NCBI RefSeq assembly: GCF_017254835.1
Contig: NZ_JAFKCW010000001.1
Coordinates: forward strand, 1,167,063-1,231,062
DNA from: Algoriphagus aestuariicola
GTDB lineage: Bacteria; Bacteroidota; Bacteroidia; Cytophagales; Cyclobacteriaceae
DNA: 64,000 bases
Direction of reading: 5' to 3'
In this document: positions 26,941 through 38,730 of the stretch, in pieces
Numbering within the stretch: position 1 is the stretch's first letter
Layout of the letters: the number at the start of each line of letters is the position of its first letter
Position numbers and translations under genes: made by a program
Notes under the pieces: generated by a model
What the model was told of the DNA's origin: nothing
Seen by the model: the letters and a program-made list of their open reading frames with translations, nothing else
The model's database searches: none

Positions 26941-27947
26941 AACTATTAAGCTGCACCTCTCCAGGTCATTTTGAATATCAAGAAGGGGAAAAGCCACAGG
27001 TCTCCGAAGGACGAGCCATTGTCAAAATCAAGAGAGTAGGTATCTGCGGTACAGACTTGCATGCATTTGAGGGAACCCAACCCTTTTTCTCTTATCCAAG
27101 AATTCTGGGCCATGAGCTTGCGGGTGAAGTCTTGGAAATCGGGGAAAGTGAAGCCATTCGCAAAGGAGATCAGGTGACTGTGATTCCATACTTCAGTTGT
27201 GGAGACTGCGTGGCTTGTAGAAATGGAAAGCCCAATTGCTGCCAAAAAATCAGTGTATTTGGAGTTCATGAGGATGGCGGGATGCGGGAGTTTGTATCCT
27301 TGCCTGTTGCCTCCTTGGTGAAAAAAGAAGGTTTAAGCTTGGATCAACTTGCCTTGGCGGAACCATTTGCCATCGGGGCTCATGGGGTGCGCCGGGCAGG
27401 TGTGAAGCCGGGTCAATTTGTGTTGGTAGTCGGAGCTGGACCAATCGGGCTTGGTGTAATGGAATTTGCGAGGATCGCCGGAGCTACTGTGATCGCGATG
27501 GATATCTCTGAGAAGCGACTGGAGTTTTGCCGTGATGTTTGGAACATCCCACATGCAGTGAAAGCTGGAGCAAACGCTCAGAAAGAGATTCAAGAAATCA
27601 CCAATGGGGACTATTGCGATGCAGTAATTGATGCTACGGGTAGCTTGGCAGCAATCAACCAGGGATTTCAATATATAGCCCACGGAGGATCTTATGTGTT
27701 GGTCGGCCTGCAAAAAGGAGAAATTGCTTTCACCCACCCCGAGTTTCATAAGAGGGAAGCGACGCTGATGAGTAGCAGAAATGCCACTAGGGAAGACTTC
27801 GATCAGGTGTTGGAAGCTATGGCAACTGGAAAATTGTCAGTGGAAAAGTATATCACTCATAAAGTGAAATTTGATCGGGTGAAGGATGATTTTCAGTCCT
27901 GGCTGGTTCCGGAAACCGGCGTGATCAAGGCTTTGGTGGAAATGTAG
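26937..27947 (+). CDS. Zinc-binding alcohol dehydrogenase (MDR family)
   Basis: 336 residues. Catalytic zinc ligands Cys37 (GICGTD) and His59-Glu60 (GHE), structural zinc cysteines C88, C91, C94 and C102, and the Rossmann motif VVGAGPIGLGVMEFARIAG are all present. Such enzymes oxidise secondary alcohols of sugars or sugar acids. ATG overlaps the TGA of the aldose dehydrogenase, so the pair should be translated together and may carry out successive oxidations of the released sugar. Exact substrate not readable. Confidence 0.87.
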   Translation: MKLLSCTSPGHFEYQEGEKPQVSEGRAIVKIKRVGICGTDLHAFEGTQPFFSYPRILGHELAGEVLEIGESEAIRKGDQVTVIPYFSCGDCVACRNGKPNCCQKISVFGVHEDGGMREFVSLPVASLVKKEGLSLDQLALAEPFAIGAHGVRRAGVKPGQFVLVVGAGPIGLGVMEFARIAGATVIAMDISEKRLEFCRDVWNIPHAVKAGANAQKEIQEITNGDYCDAVIDATGSLAAINQGFQYIAHGGSYVLVGLQKGEIAFTHPEFHKREATLMSSRNATREDFDQVLEAMATGKLSVEKYITHKVKFDRVKDDFQSWLVPETGVIKALVEM

Positions 27948-27959
27948 GGGAGGCGGTTT

Positions 27960-28030
27960 TCAGTGGTCAGTGGTCAGTTTTCAGTCGGGAGACAGGAGAC
28001 GAGAGACGAGAGACAGGAGACAGGAGCAGC
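27960..28030. repeat. Short purine-rich tandem repeat tract
   Basis: Two copies of CAGTGGT are followed by an imperfect array of GAGACAGGAGAC/GAGACGAGAGAC units. The tract sits in the 264-bp gap between the MDR gene and the fucosidase start. It could be a slippage-prone spacer; no CRISPR-like spacing. Confidence 0.5.
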
Positions 28031-28211
28031 CTAAAATTCTGGGCGTCATCGGGATTATTTAAAAGCAAAATAAGATATGTTAAACTTAAGAATTGAGGCC
28101 ACTTCGGTCTTCGGTCATCGGTCTTCCAACCTGAAAAGCAAAGAATCTAAGGTGACTGGCATCATTGCGGATAATCATAAAATAGAATTGAAAAATAGTA
28201 AAACACCCAAA

Positions 28212-30695
28212 ATGCTTAATAGTAAAAATTGTTTAAAAAGCTTATTTGTAGTCCTCTTTGTGGCTTTTTCTCTAAATGTAAAAGCCCAGGAAAGCTCTCC
28301 TCTCACCCTGTGGTACAAACAGCCAGCAGCTGATGTATGGACAGATGCTTTACCGATCGGAAATGGCAGATTGGGAGCAATGATTTTTGGAAATGTGGAA
28401 AATGAGTTGATTCAGCTCAACGAGCATACCGTTTGGTCCGGTGGGCCAAATAGAAATGATAACCCAGATGCTTTGGCATCCTTGCCGGAAGTCAGACGAT
28501 TGATTTTCGAAGGGAAGCAAAAAGAAGCGGAACAGTTGGCCGCCAAAACCATCCAAAGCAAGAAGTCCCATGGGCAAAAGTTTCAACCAGTTGGAGATCT
28601 GAAAATCGCATTTGAAGGGCATGGTACTTTTACAGATTATCGTCGGGAACTGGATATTTCGCAGGCAATTTCCAAAGTGAGTTATGTAGTCGACGGCGTG
28701 ACCTATACCCGTGAAGCTATTGCTTCCTTCGCTGATAATGTCATTGCAATTCACCTGACAGCCAGCAAACCTGGTAAAATCTCCTTCATCGCTTCCATGG
28801 CTACTCCTCAGCCTAATGCTACAATTGCCCTCAATGCAGAAAAGGAATTGACTATCTCTGGTACTACGACTGATCATGAAGGCGTGAAAGGTCAAGTGAA
28901 ATTCAAAAGTATTGCGAAAGTCAAAAACCAAGGTGGCGAGATCAGCTCATCAGAGAATTCAATAGAAGTAAAGAATGCTAACGAAGCTACGATCTATATT
29001 TCCATAGCCACCAATTTCAACAACTACCTTGATCTCACAGGTGATGAAAATGCAAGAGCCCAAGCTTTTATGGCAAAAGGTTCAACCAAATCTTTTGCTG
29101 ACTTATTGAAGACAAATCGGGTAGATTATCAAAAATATTTCGACCGAGTGAGTTTGAATTTAGGAGAAACAGAAGCCTCCAAACTCCCAACAGATGAGCG
29201 CCTTAAAGGCTTTCGAGAAGGGGATGACCCCCAGTTGGTAACGCTCTATTACCAGTATGGACGATACTTGTTAATCTCATCTTCCCAGCCGGGAGGACAG
29301 CCGGCAAACCTACAAGGGATTTGGAATCAGCAGATGTCTCCGCCTTGGGATAGTAAATACACCATCAATATCAATGCTCAGATGAACTATTGGCCGGCTG
29401 AGAAAACCAACTTGGCTGAGCTTCATGAGCCTTTTCTGAAAATGGTGTCTGAAATGGCAGAGGCAGGGGAGGAAACAGCTAGGGTGATGTATGGAGCAAG
29501 AGGTTGGATGGCACATCATAACACAGATATCTGGAGAATTACCGGCCCAGTGGATGCGATTTTCTGGGGAATTTGGAGTGGAGGAGGAGCTTGGACTAGC
29601 CAGCATCTTTGGGATCATTTCCAATACAATGGAGATATGGATTATCTAAAATCTATCTATCCGATTTTGAAAGGCGCTGCGATGTTCTATGTTGATTTTT
29701 TGGTAGAGCATCCTGAGAATAAGTGGTTGGTAGTCAATCCAGGAACATCTCCTGAAAACGCTCCTGCTGCTCACGATGGTTCCTCCTTAGATGCAGGAAC
29801 TACCATGGACAACCAATTGGTTTTTGATGCATTTAGTGCAGTGATTCAGGCATCTGAGATGCTGGATAAAGATCAAACTTTTGCGGATTCTCTTCGTGCG
29901 ATGCGGGATAGACTTCCGCCAATGCAGATCGGAAGGCATGGGCAACTGCAGGAATGGCTGGATGATATTGATGATCCTAATGATCATCACCGTCATATTT
30001 CACATTTGTATGGCTTATTCCCATCCAACCAGATTTCCCCGTTGAGAACTCCAGAATTGTATTCTGCTTCCAAAAACACTTTGATTCAGCGTGGAGATGT
30101 ATCCACTGGTTGGAGTATGGGTTGGAAAGTGAACTGGTGGGCAAGAATGCTCGATGGAAACCACGCTTATAAACTGATTCAAAACCAACTTTCTCCTGTA
30201 GGTTCCAACCGAGGAGGTGGTGGTTCTTATAACAACCTTTTTGACGCACATCCACCATTCCAGATTGATGGAAACTTTGGTTGTACTTCCGGGATTACCG
30301 AGATGCTTGTGCAAAGTGCTAATGGGGAGATCCATCTTTTACCGGCCTTGCCGGATGTTTGGAAAGAGGGAAGCATCACCGGAATACGTGCCAAAGGTGG
30401 CTTTGAAGTAGTGGAGCTGAAATGGAAAGACGGTAAGATTGAAAAAGCAGTAATTAAATCTACCATTGGAGGAAATCTGAGATTGAGAGTACCAAACACC
30501 TTGGATCTAGAAAAGGGTAAAGGACTGAAGGTAGCGAGTGGAGAAAATCCTAACCCATTCTATCAAGTGCCAGTCACTGCAGATCCAATCGTGTCGCCAG
30601 AGGCTGAGATTATTCCCGCGGATCTAAGTGATATGAAGTTGTTTGATATCAAAACGACTAAAGGAGAAGTAATTACATTGGTTGCAGGGAAATGA
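28212..30695 (+). CDS. GH95 family alpha-L-fucosidase, secreted
   Basis: 827 residues from the ATG at 28212 (MLNSKNCLKSLFVVLFVAFS), which begins a clear signal peptide cut after NVKAQ; the open frame reaches 28077 but the extra part is not signal-like. The N-terminal beta domain opens LWYKQPAADVWTDALPIGNGRLGAM, typical of GH95. In the (alpha/alpha)6 barrel the signatures NINAQMNYWPAE (catalytic Asn pair), NPGTSPENAPA (general acid Glu) and FQIDGNFGCTSG (Asp) are intact. It would release terminal alpha-1,2-linked L-fucose (or L-galactose) in the periplasm or outside. It heads the esterase genes downstream. Confidence 0.92.
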   Translation: MLNSKNCLKSLFVVLFVAFSLNVKAQESSPLTLWYKQPAADVWTDALPIGNGRLGAMIFGNVENELIQLNEHTVWSGGPNRNDNPDALASLPEVRRLIFEGKQKEAEQLAAKTIQSKKSHGQKFQPVGDLKIAFEGHGTFTDYRRELDISQAISKVSYVVDGVTYTREAIASFADNVIAIHLTASKPGKISFIASMATPQPNATIALNAEKELTISGTTTDHEGVKGQVKFKSIAKVKNQGGEISSSENSIEVKNANEATIYISIATNFNNYLDLTGDENARAQAFMAKGSTKSFADLLKTNRVDYQKYFDRVSLNLGETEASKLPTDERLKGFREGDDPQLVTLYYQYGRYLLISSSQPGGQPANLQGIWNQQMSPPWDSKYTININAQMNYWPAEKTNLAELHEPFLKMVSEMAEAGEETARVMYGARGWMAHHNTDIWRITGPVDAIFWGIWSGGGAWTSQHLWDHFQYNGDMDYLKSIYPILKGAAMFYVDFLVEHPENKWLVVNPGTSPENAPAAHDGSSLDAGTTMDNQLVFDAFSAVIQASEMLDKDQTFADSLRAMRDRLPPMQIGRHGQLQEWLDDIDDPNDHHRHISHLYGLFPSNQISPLRTPELYSASKNTLIQRGDVSTGWSMGWKVNWWARMLDGNHAYKLIQNQLSPVGSNRGGGGSYNNLFDAHPPFQIDGNFGCTSGITEMLVQSANGEIHLLPALPDVWKEGSITGIRAKGGFEVVELKWKDGKIEKAVIKSTIGGNLRLRVPNTLDLEKGKGLKVASGENPNPFYQVPVTADPIVSPEAEIIPADLSDMKLFDIKTTKGEVITLVAGK

Positions 30696-30777
30696 TTTTG
30701 GCTGCAGATAGCATTTTATCTTGTAAAAGTTATTAATAGAATTGGGAAGGCAGTAGTATAGATATTATTGATCAAAA

Positions 30778-31746
30778 ATGAATTTTAAGAAAAGATCTTA
30801 TTCATCAAGACTTGGTTTGAGGCGGGTAGCTGTGCTGATCGCTTTTGGTTTGTGTCTTTTTATGAGCGAGAATCTTTCTGCCCAAACACAGCCAATTTAC
30901 AGGGCTTTAATTGTGGATGGATTTAGTAACCACGATTGGAAGCAGACCACTGAAGTGATCAGATGGATTTTGGAGGGAAGTGGAAAGTTTAAAATTGATG
31001 TAAGCACGGTGCCTATTGACAGTGTTGAAAGGCAGAAATGGAATCCGGATTTTGATCCTTATGCTGTAGTCATTCAAAACACCAATAATATCCATGATTT
31101 GAAGTTAATGTGGCCTGAAGCTGCCCGGAAGAGTCTGGACGATTACGTGAGGCAAGGTGGCGGTCTGTACATTCTTCACTCAGCCAATAACGCATTTCCG
31201 GATTGGAAGGAATATGATGACATGATCGGGTTGGGTTGGCGCTCAGCTTATTCAGGTATAGCTCTAGAGGTGAGTGCTGAACGGCAATTGATCAAGCATC
31301 CCAAAGGTGAAGGAAAGGGAACGAGTCATGGTGATAGGTTTGATGCACTGATTCAAATTCTGAATCCTCACCCAATCAATGAAGGATATCCAACAACATG
31401 GAAGACAGTGAATACGGAAGTTTACAGCTATCCCCGTGGTGCCGCTGAGAATTTGACAGTGCTTTCCTATGCATTTGACAGTACAGACACCAAAAAAATG
31501 TGGCCAGTAGAGTGGGTGGTAAAGTATGGGAAGGGAAATGTTTATAATTCCAGTATGGGACATCTTTGGAGAGGAGAGACATACCCTCCAGCTTATAGAT
31601 GTGCAGGATTTCAGACTACTGTGATCCGGGCGGCAGAGTGGTTGGCTAGTGGAAAGGTGACTTATCCTGTACCGGATGATTTTCCTACCCCTGAAAAATC
31701 CAGTTTGCGTCCAATGGAAGCAATGGGTTTGAATGAAAATGAATAA
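30778..31746 (+). CDS. ThuA domain protein, secreted
   Basis: 322 residues with an N-terminal signal peptide (VAVLIAFGLCLFMSENLSAQ). The mature part is a ThuA-like glutamine-amidotransferase fold: ALIVDGFSNHDWKQTTEVIRWIL near the start, LDDYVRQGGGLYILHSANNAF in the middle and GKGNVYNSSMGHLWRG late. ThuA-like proteins are common in Bacteroidota polysaccharide loci with no firmly known reaction. It lies 82 bp after the fucosidase and 21 bp before the acetylesterase, so probably the same transcript. Confidence 0.88.
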   Translation: MNFKKRSYSSRLGLRRVAVLIAFGLCLFMSENLSAQTQPIYRALIVDGFSNHDWKQTTEVIRWILEGSGKFKIDVSTVPIDSVERQKWNPDFDPYAVVIQNTNNIHDLKLMWPEAARKSLDDYVRQGGGLYILHSANNAFPDWKEYDDMIGLGWRSAYSGIALEVSAERQLIKHPKGEGKGTSHGDRFDALIQILNPHPINEGYPTTWKTVNTEVYSYPRGAAENLTVLSYAFDSTDTKKMWPVEWVVKYGKGNVYNSSMGHLWRGETYPPAYRCAGFQTTVIRAAEWLASGKVTYPVPDDFPTPEKSSLRPMEAMGLNENE

Positions 31747-32643
<897 letters not shown>

Positions 32644-32697
32644 TAAGCTTAAAGTCTCGTGCCCAATCAATTTATTTCAACCCAAAACAACCTATAA

Positions 32698-33591
<894 letters not shown>

Positions 33592-34155
33592 ACTATAATC
33601 ACCACGATTCCGTCCAATGGCGAGATACGCAATCAAATCATGAACTGAAGTTGGGAGATTACGTTCGGCAGAAACGTTCCATTTTGAGGATGGGTATAAT
33701 CGTTTGGAAAGACAGCCCTTCGCCTACTCCATCGACCGGGATGCGAAGGTAGATGTATCTTTAGTCTGATTTGTTTCTTTGGATTGCTTCAAAAAGAAGA
33801 GCAAACCGAAGCTTTTTCCAGTATGAAGCGCTGGAAATACCGGTAATTGTGAAAATTTTTTGGGTTTAACCATAAAAAAGCCTGTACAACGTGAACGGTC
33901 TTGCAGTTCTTTTTGTCGAATTTTAATCTGTTTAGGCTATATCCGAATTGGGATGAATCGTTGGAACCCTGATTCGGCCTGAGTGTTTGGTTTCTGTCAA
34001 AAAAGCTTGGATAATATGCTTGGCTTTTTGCACGCAAACGGCAGACATTTAATTCCAAGGCTGGGTTAACACAATGCAAAAGTAACATTCTGGTAATTTT
34101 TGGATTCTAATTTTGTTGCAACTGGTCATTTGCCGGTCCTAACGGGATTTTGTTC
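33592..34155. other. Gene-free interval with a possible coding remnant
   Basis: 564 bp without an intact gene. At about 33647-33769 one plus-strand frame reads LRSAETFHFEDGYNRLERQP and onward to a TGA with protein-like composition but no start, so it may be the tail of a decayed gene, perhaps related to the sugar locus. The rest shows nothing I can name. Confidence 0.3.
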
Positions 34156-35244
34156 ATGGGGATTGTTCTTGCTGTCGTCACCCTTCAGGCGCTCACTACC
34201 GCTTTGTTGATATATTTCAACAAGCGATATAAGGGAGAAGATCTCTTTCTGAGCTTGCTATTTGGGGTGATTTTTATCCATCTGTCTTACAAAGGAGCCA
34301 TCCTGTTGGTATTTGATAGTGAAGAGATTTTTGATCGCCTGCATGGCTCATTTTCATTGCTTTATGGGCCAATGCTGTTTTTTTACATTCAGTCGGTTTT
34401 AGGAAGAACTTTGACCTCCAGGGCATTTTTGTTGCATACCGCCCCATTTCTGATGGGATTGGGAGTCAATGTGTTGCTGACGATTTCTTTATTGATCGAT
34501 GTCAATCTGGATTTATTTATGGATATGTACCATTATTTTATCCTGTATTCTCTGATGTTTTCTTCTTTTGGATATGGACTGTATCCGTTTTTTGCTTTTT
34601 CGGGAGAAAAGAAGGATCAGGTACTCAAATTGAAATCACTGATTGCCAAGTTTATCGGGGCGGCCTACCTGTTTCTTTTTGGCCTGATTATTTTCGGCTT
34701 TTTGATCGAAATTTTCCAACTGCCGATCAATCTCGGATCCAGATATACCTTTTATGGATTGATGCTGGTTTTGTTTTTTGCCGTCATCAATGTGAGGATG
34801 AGACTCCTGTCGATCAATCAGCAAGAGTCAGCTGGAAATACACTGAGTTTGGAGATTCACGAAAGGGAAAAGTATAAGACTTCCAGGTTGGAGACCGAGG
34901 AGATGAGATCGATCCTGGAGGCACTTGCCCTGTATTTCGCAAAGAAAAAGCCTTATTTAAATCCGGATTTTTCGCTGGATGATCTGGCTCAGGAATTGGA
35001 AGTGCCCCGCGTAAATATCACACAGGCTTTGAATCTGGAACTGGGGCAGAATTTTTACCAATATCTCAATACGGCGAGGGTGGAGGAGTCCAAAAAGCTG
35101 CTCCAACAAGTCGGTGAGGATAATCTCACGGTAGTGGGCTACGAGAGCGGATTCAAATCCAAATCGACTTTTTATAAGTATTTCAAGGACGCTACGGGCT
35201 GTAGTCCCAGCGACTATCGCAAAAACTGGGAGCTTTCCCACTAA
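34156..35244 (+). CDS. AraC family regulator with N-terminal membrane domain
   Basis: 362 residues from the ATG at 34156 (a TTG lies two codons earlier). The first ~215 residues hold seven predicted membrane helices; after a linker, residues ~250-360 form the two AraC-type helix-turn-helix motifs (LDDLAQELEVPRVNITQALN; VVGYESGFKSKSTFYKYFKDATGCSPSDYR). This 7TM-AraC layout is common in Bacteroidota; the membrane part presumably senses an envelope or lipid signal. Targets unknown; the nearest downstream gene was the TonB-linked receptor now broken by the IS. Confidence 0.88.
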   Translation: MGIVLAVVTLQALTTALLIYFNKRYKGEDLFLSLLFGVIFIHLSYKGAILLVFDSEEIFDRLHGSFSLLYGPMLFFYIQSVLGRTLTSRAFLLHTAPFLMGLGVNVLLTISLLIDVNLDLFMDMYHYFILYSLMFSSFGYGLYPFFAFSGEKKDQVLKLKSLIAKFIGAAYLFLFGLIIFGFLIEIFQLPINLGSRYTFYGLMLVLFFAVINVRMRLLSINQQESAGNTLSLEIHEREKYKTSRLETEEMRSILEALALYFAKKKPYLNPDFSLDDLAQELEVPRVNITQALNLELGQNFYQYLNTARVEESKKLLQQVGEDNLTVVGYESGFKSKSTFYKYFKDATGCSPSDYRKNWELSH

Positions 35245-35811
35245 AGTCCCGGCAGGATAGTTTTTCATTTTTTCTTTTTTCTGACTTTCTCTCCCGCATC
35301 CCGAAAAGCCATTCGGCTTTGTCGCTGGTATAGCCAAGATGATTTTTGCAGATTTCGGAGTGTTTTGTTTAGATCGCTTTTCTTGGAAAGCCCTTTTAAA
35401 AATCGATTTTGACTGCTTCTCTGTTATTCGAATCCTTGGGATGGTTTTTTAAAAAATGAAGATCCAGCTCATCGTCCTATCATTTAATTCAATGGATTTA
35501 TTCTTTGGATCCTTCCGAATTGAATTTTAATTCAGGCCTGGAAAGAGAAAGAATGAAGCCCGATTTTTTTGATTTTCATTCAAGTCCAATTCCCTTCGCG
35601 TTTTGGGTTTTTTCCTTTTTCAACGATAGAAAACTCGACAAAAAGTACGGGATTATCGGCGGTTCATTTTTTGATAATTATTTGTTAATACGCTTTAATG
35701 TACTGTAAATCAGTGCAATGTATTTCATTCCGGCCTAAGAAGGTACGGATAAATTTATACGGACGACTGGAATAGGGGCCGGTAACTAGGTTTGTCGAAA
35801 ATTTATTCGAA
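35245..35811. other. Gene-free interval upstream of the broken receptor
   Basis: 567 bp. A small hairpin (AAAGCC-ATTC-GGCTTT at 35305-35320) could terminate the AraC gene but lacks a T-run. Otherwise AT-rich with no open frame of good composition; it presumably carried the promoter of the receptor gene at 35812. Confidence 0.35.
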
Positions 35812-36158
35812 ATGAAAAAACGGCTACATCTAATGTTAGTATTGATGCTCGGGTTTGTGACAGCATATGCACAAAACACCGCATCGATCACGGGAAAAGT
35901 ATCGGACGCGACGGGATTTCTTCCCGGGGTGAATGTGTGGATTGATGAGTTGGGCAGAGGTGCCGCGACTGATTTGTACGGGAAATTTGAACTCTCTAAT
36001 CTACCTCTTGGCAAAGCGACACTCCGCTTTAGCTATCTGGGTTACGAGACCATCTCTCAAGAGGTAAGCCTCGCAGCAGGCAGCAATTCTCTGGGGACAA
36101 TTACACTTCAGGAGACTGCTGAAAACATGGAAGAATATGTGGTGCAAGGCACCATGAT
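35812..36158 (+). pseudogene. TonB-linked outer-membrane protein, N-terminal fragment cut by IS
   Basis: The frame starts with a signal peptide (LHLMLVLMLGFVTAYAQ) and a complete CarboxypepD-regulatory-like domain (ITGKVSDATGFLPGVNVWID ... LSNLPLGKATLRFSYLGYE), then the start of a plug region (EEYVVQGTM). It is cut at 36158 by the left end of the IS21-type element; five IS-derived codons (IAYAD) and a stop follow. A complete receptor has 700 or more residues, so the barrel is gone and the product cannot work as a transporter. No trace of the rest lies on the other side of the IS. Confidence 0.85.
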
Positions 36159-36172
36159 TGCATATGCCGATT

Positions 36173-36208
36173 AAATTGACCCCCTGTCGCCGCTGGAAAT
36201 TGACCCCC
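36173..36208. repeat. IS21 left-end transposase-binding repeats
   Basis: Two copies of AAATTGACCCCC starting at 36173 and 36197, a 24-bp period, facing outward relative to the right-end copies. Confidence 0.85.
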
Positions 36209-36259
36209 TAGAGTTGTCTGGATTTTTGGGTCAGAAAAGTGGAATTCTGGAAGGCGAAG

Positions 36260-37003
36260 TTAGAGGTTGGCTTGGTTTATTTTTCGCTTTTTTCGTAGGG
36301 AGTCACCCTGTAGTTCCAGACGGTGTGCGTCATGGACAATCCTGTCGAGAATGGCATCTGCCAGCGTCTGATCTCCGATGACTTCATACCATGCGTTAAC
36401 AGGAAGCTGTGAGGTGATGATGGTGGATTTTTTGCCGTGTCGGTCTTCGATGATTTCCATCAGCAGCATTCTGCCCTGTACGTCTAAAGGCTGGATTCCA
36501 AAGTCATCCAGAATAAGTACATCCTGCTTTTCGAGCTTGATCATTTCTTTGATCGAGGAGCCTTCTGCCTTTGCCATTTTCAGTTGGGTGAGCAATCGGT
36601 TGGTATTGGCGTAGAGGACTTTGTGTCCTTGGGCGCAGGCCTGATTTCCCAGTGCACAGGCGAGGTAACTTTTCCCGGTGCCCGTACTTCCCGTGAGCAG
36701 GATGTTTTCTCCCTTTTTGATGTAGCCGCCGTCTGCCAGACGAAGCAGCTGGTTTTTGTCCAGCATTCTATCAGGATGGAAGTCAAGTCCTTCCACAGTT
36801 GCTTTGTAGCGGAATCTGGCGTTTCTCAGGCTTCGCTCCATACTCCGGTTTTGGCGTTCGTCCCATTCGTTTTCCACCAGCAGGTGGATGAGCTCGTCGG
36901 CCGTGAGGCCGGCCATCGACTGGGTGTGGGTAGCATGTTTGAAGCTGCGGAGCATGCCGTAGAGCTTCATTTTTCTCATTTTCTCAAGCGTCTGTTCGAT
37001 CAT
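36260..37003 (-). CDS. istB: IS21 family helper ATPase IstB
   Basis: 247 residues, the normal IstB length. The Walker A motif GSTGTGKS is at 105-112 and Walker B is VLILDDFGIQPL; YEVIGDQTLADAILDRIVHDAHR near the end matches the DnaC-like AAA+ sensor region. IstB assembles on target DNA and delivers it to the IstA transposase. It begins 11 bp after the istA stop on the same strand. No frameshift seen. Confidence 0.95.
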   Translation of the reverse strand: MIEQTLEKMRKMKLYGMLRSFKHATHTQSMAGLTADELIHLLVENEWDERQNRSMERSLRNARFRYKATVEGLDFHPDRMLDKNQLLRLADGGYIKKGENILLTGSTGTGKSYLACALGNQACAQGHKVLYANTNRLLTQLKMAKAEGSSIKEMIKLEKQDVLILDDFGIQPLDVQGRMLLMEIIEDRHGKKSTIITSQLPVNAWYEVIGDQTLADAILDRIVHDAHRLELQGDSLRKKRKINQANL

Positions 37004-37014
37004 GTGTTTTGGTT

Positions 37015-38571
37015 TTAACTGTAATATTCCTTGCCCCGGATGTTATGGTGACGGGGTGTCAGTACGGTATCGTCCAGCTGCTCTTCAGATGGACTGAGTG
37101 TGTCAAGGTTCTTGGACAGAATATCCTCGATGATGGGATAAGTGTAGATTCCGTATTCAGAAGCCCGTTTGCAGGCTAATATCAGCCGTGAGTTCCCCAC
37201 TTTCTTGGCCAGATGGAGGATCCCTGCACAGGACTTGTAGCCCTGTTCGGCATGGGGCTTGGTCTCCATCAGCGCAGCCAGGTAGTCACCGACTTCCCTG
37301 CTGATCTTGCTTCCTTCTCCCACAAAATAGTCATAGCTCCAACTGGACACATACCGCTGGCTTGCGGCCAGGTGATCGGCTGAAGTAGTGTACTTGTGTT
37401 TGCGGCGGTCTCTTTTGTGCTGGGCAATACGGTGGTATCGGTAAAAGATCTCCACCCGGTCGTCGTTGTAGAGCACTTTGACTTTCTTGCCGATGAACTG
37501 ATGGGGAACGCTGTAGTAATGCTTGTCCACGGCCAGACAGATGTGTGTATTTTTCATTACCGTGGAGATCTTGACCTCCATCAGCTGGTAAGGCAGGGCG
37601 GGAAGGGGCTGCAGACTTTCCCGTTCGAGCTGTTCAAACTGTTCCCGACGGCTTTCTTCTCCCCTGAGAGTCCGGTCATTGTAGGATGCAAGAAGTGGCC
37701 TGATGGCCTCATTGAGTCCTTCCAGTGAAAAGAATACCTTGTTCTGAAGGTGAATATAGATCCGCTGGTAAACCAGTTTGACAGCTCCTTCCACCAGGGA
37801 TTTTTCCCTGGGCTGGCGTGGCCGGGTGGGGAGAATGCTGGTGCCGTAATGCTCTGCAAAGGATTCAAAAGTCTCGTTGATTACCGGGGAATATTTGCTT
37901 CCCTTCTGTACCGCTGGCTTGAGATTGTCCGGTACAACAGCTCTTGGGACACCTCCATAGTACTCAAGCATTCTGCGGCAGCTTCCTGTAAAATCCTCCT
38001 GCTTTTGGGTCAGGGTTGCTTCCATGTAGGTGTATTGGCTGCAGCCCAGCACTCCCAAAAATACCTGTACGGGAATATGCTCGCCGGTCTCCGGATCGGT
38101 GATGTAAAGGGGCTTTCCGGCATAGTCAATGAATACTTTGTCGCCCGCTTTGTGCTCAAAATGCATGGTCAGACTCCTACGGTTCAGGTATTCGCTCAGG
38201 TAGGCTTTGAACTGGCTGCAGCGGTAACCCTGAGGGTGTTTGGCGATGTAATCTTCCCAGAGACGCTGCTGGGTCATGCCTTTGCGACGGAGTTCTTTGG
38301 AGATCGTAGGCAATAGCGCAGATAGGATTTCCTGTCGCTTATTCTGCTGTTGGGGGGCCGGAGGACCGAGAAACAGCTCAGAAAGCCCTTCATCGGACAA
38401 CTGTTCTGCGTCCTGATAAGTAAGTCCAGTCTCTTTGAAACGCCTTAGATAGCCTTTGACTGTATTACGGGCTACCCCGGTAAGCTGGCTCAACTGTTTG
38501 GAGCCTCGGCCTTCAAAGTGGCCTCTCAAAATCTGTCGTATCTTATTCATGGTTAGGGGTCGGTTAGCCAT
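37015..38571 (-). CDS. istA: IS21 family transposase IstA
   Basis: 518 residues. An N-terminal helix-turn-helix (LSQLTGVARNTVKGYLRRFK) binds the terminal repeats; the RNase H-like catalytic core carries Asp149 (FIDYAGK), Asp215 (VPDNLK) and Glu261 (KSLVEGAVKLVYQRI) as the likely DDE triad; a C-terminal beta-barrel and helical tail follow (HICLAVDKHYYSVPHQFIGK). Full length and uninterrupted. ATG at 38571, with an alternative Met seven codons later. Confidence 0.95.
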   Translation of the reverse strand: MANRPLTMNKIRQILRGHFEGRGSKQLSQLTGVARNTVKGYLRRFKETGLTYQDAEQLSDEGLSELFLGPPAPQQQNKRQEILSALLPTISKELRRKGMTQQRLWEDYIAKHPQGYRCSQFKAYLSEYLNRRSLTMHFEHKAGDKVFIDYAGKPLYITDPETGEHIPVQVFLGVLGCSQYTYMEATLTQKQEDFTGSCRRMLEYYGGVPRAVVPDNLKPAVQKGSKYSPVINETFESFAEHYGTSILPTRPRQPREKSLVEGAVKLVYQRIYIHLQNKVFFSLEGLNEAIRPLLASYNDRTLRGEESRREQFEQLERESLQPLPALPYQLMEVKISTVMKNTHICLAVDKHYYSVPHQFIGKKVKVLYNDDRVEIFYRYHRIAQHKRDRRKHKYTTSADHLAASQRYVSSWSYDYFVGEGSKISREVGDYLAALMETKPHAEQGYKSCAGILHLAKKVGNSRLILACKRASEYGIYTYPIIEDILSKNLDTLSPSEEQLDDTVLTPRHHNIRGKEYYS

Positions 38572-38646
38572 CGGTTCAGGGTAGTTAATCCTGATCCAAC
38601 AGCCTTCGAAAGCCCACTATTCCAATCCCAAAAAATATCCCCCCAA

Positions 38647-38730
38647 GGGGGTCAGTTTGCTCCGGCGGACGGGGGTCAATTTGCTCCGGCCGGAAGGGGT
38701 CAATTTACTTCGGCTAGCGGGGGTCAGTTT
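38647..38730. repeat. IS21 right-end transposase-binding repeats
   Basis: Four copies of (G)GGGGTCARTTT starting at 38647, 38671, 38695 and 38719 with an exact 24-bp period, inverted relative to the left-end copies; the last ends 14 bp before the element's end. Confidence 0.87.

Noticed and set aside
38647-38730. Regular 24-bp repeats as a possible small CRISPR array
   Set aside because: They match the end repeats of the IS at its other end in inverted orientation and lie exactly at the element border.
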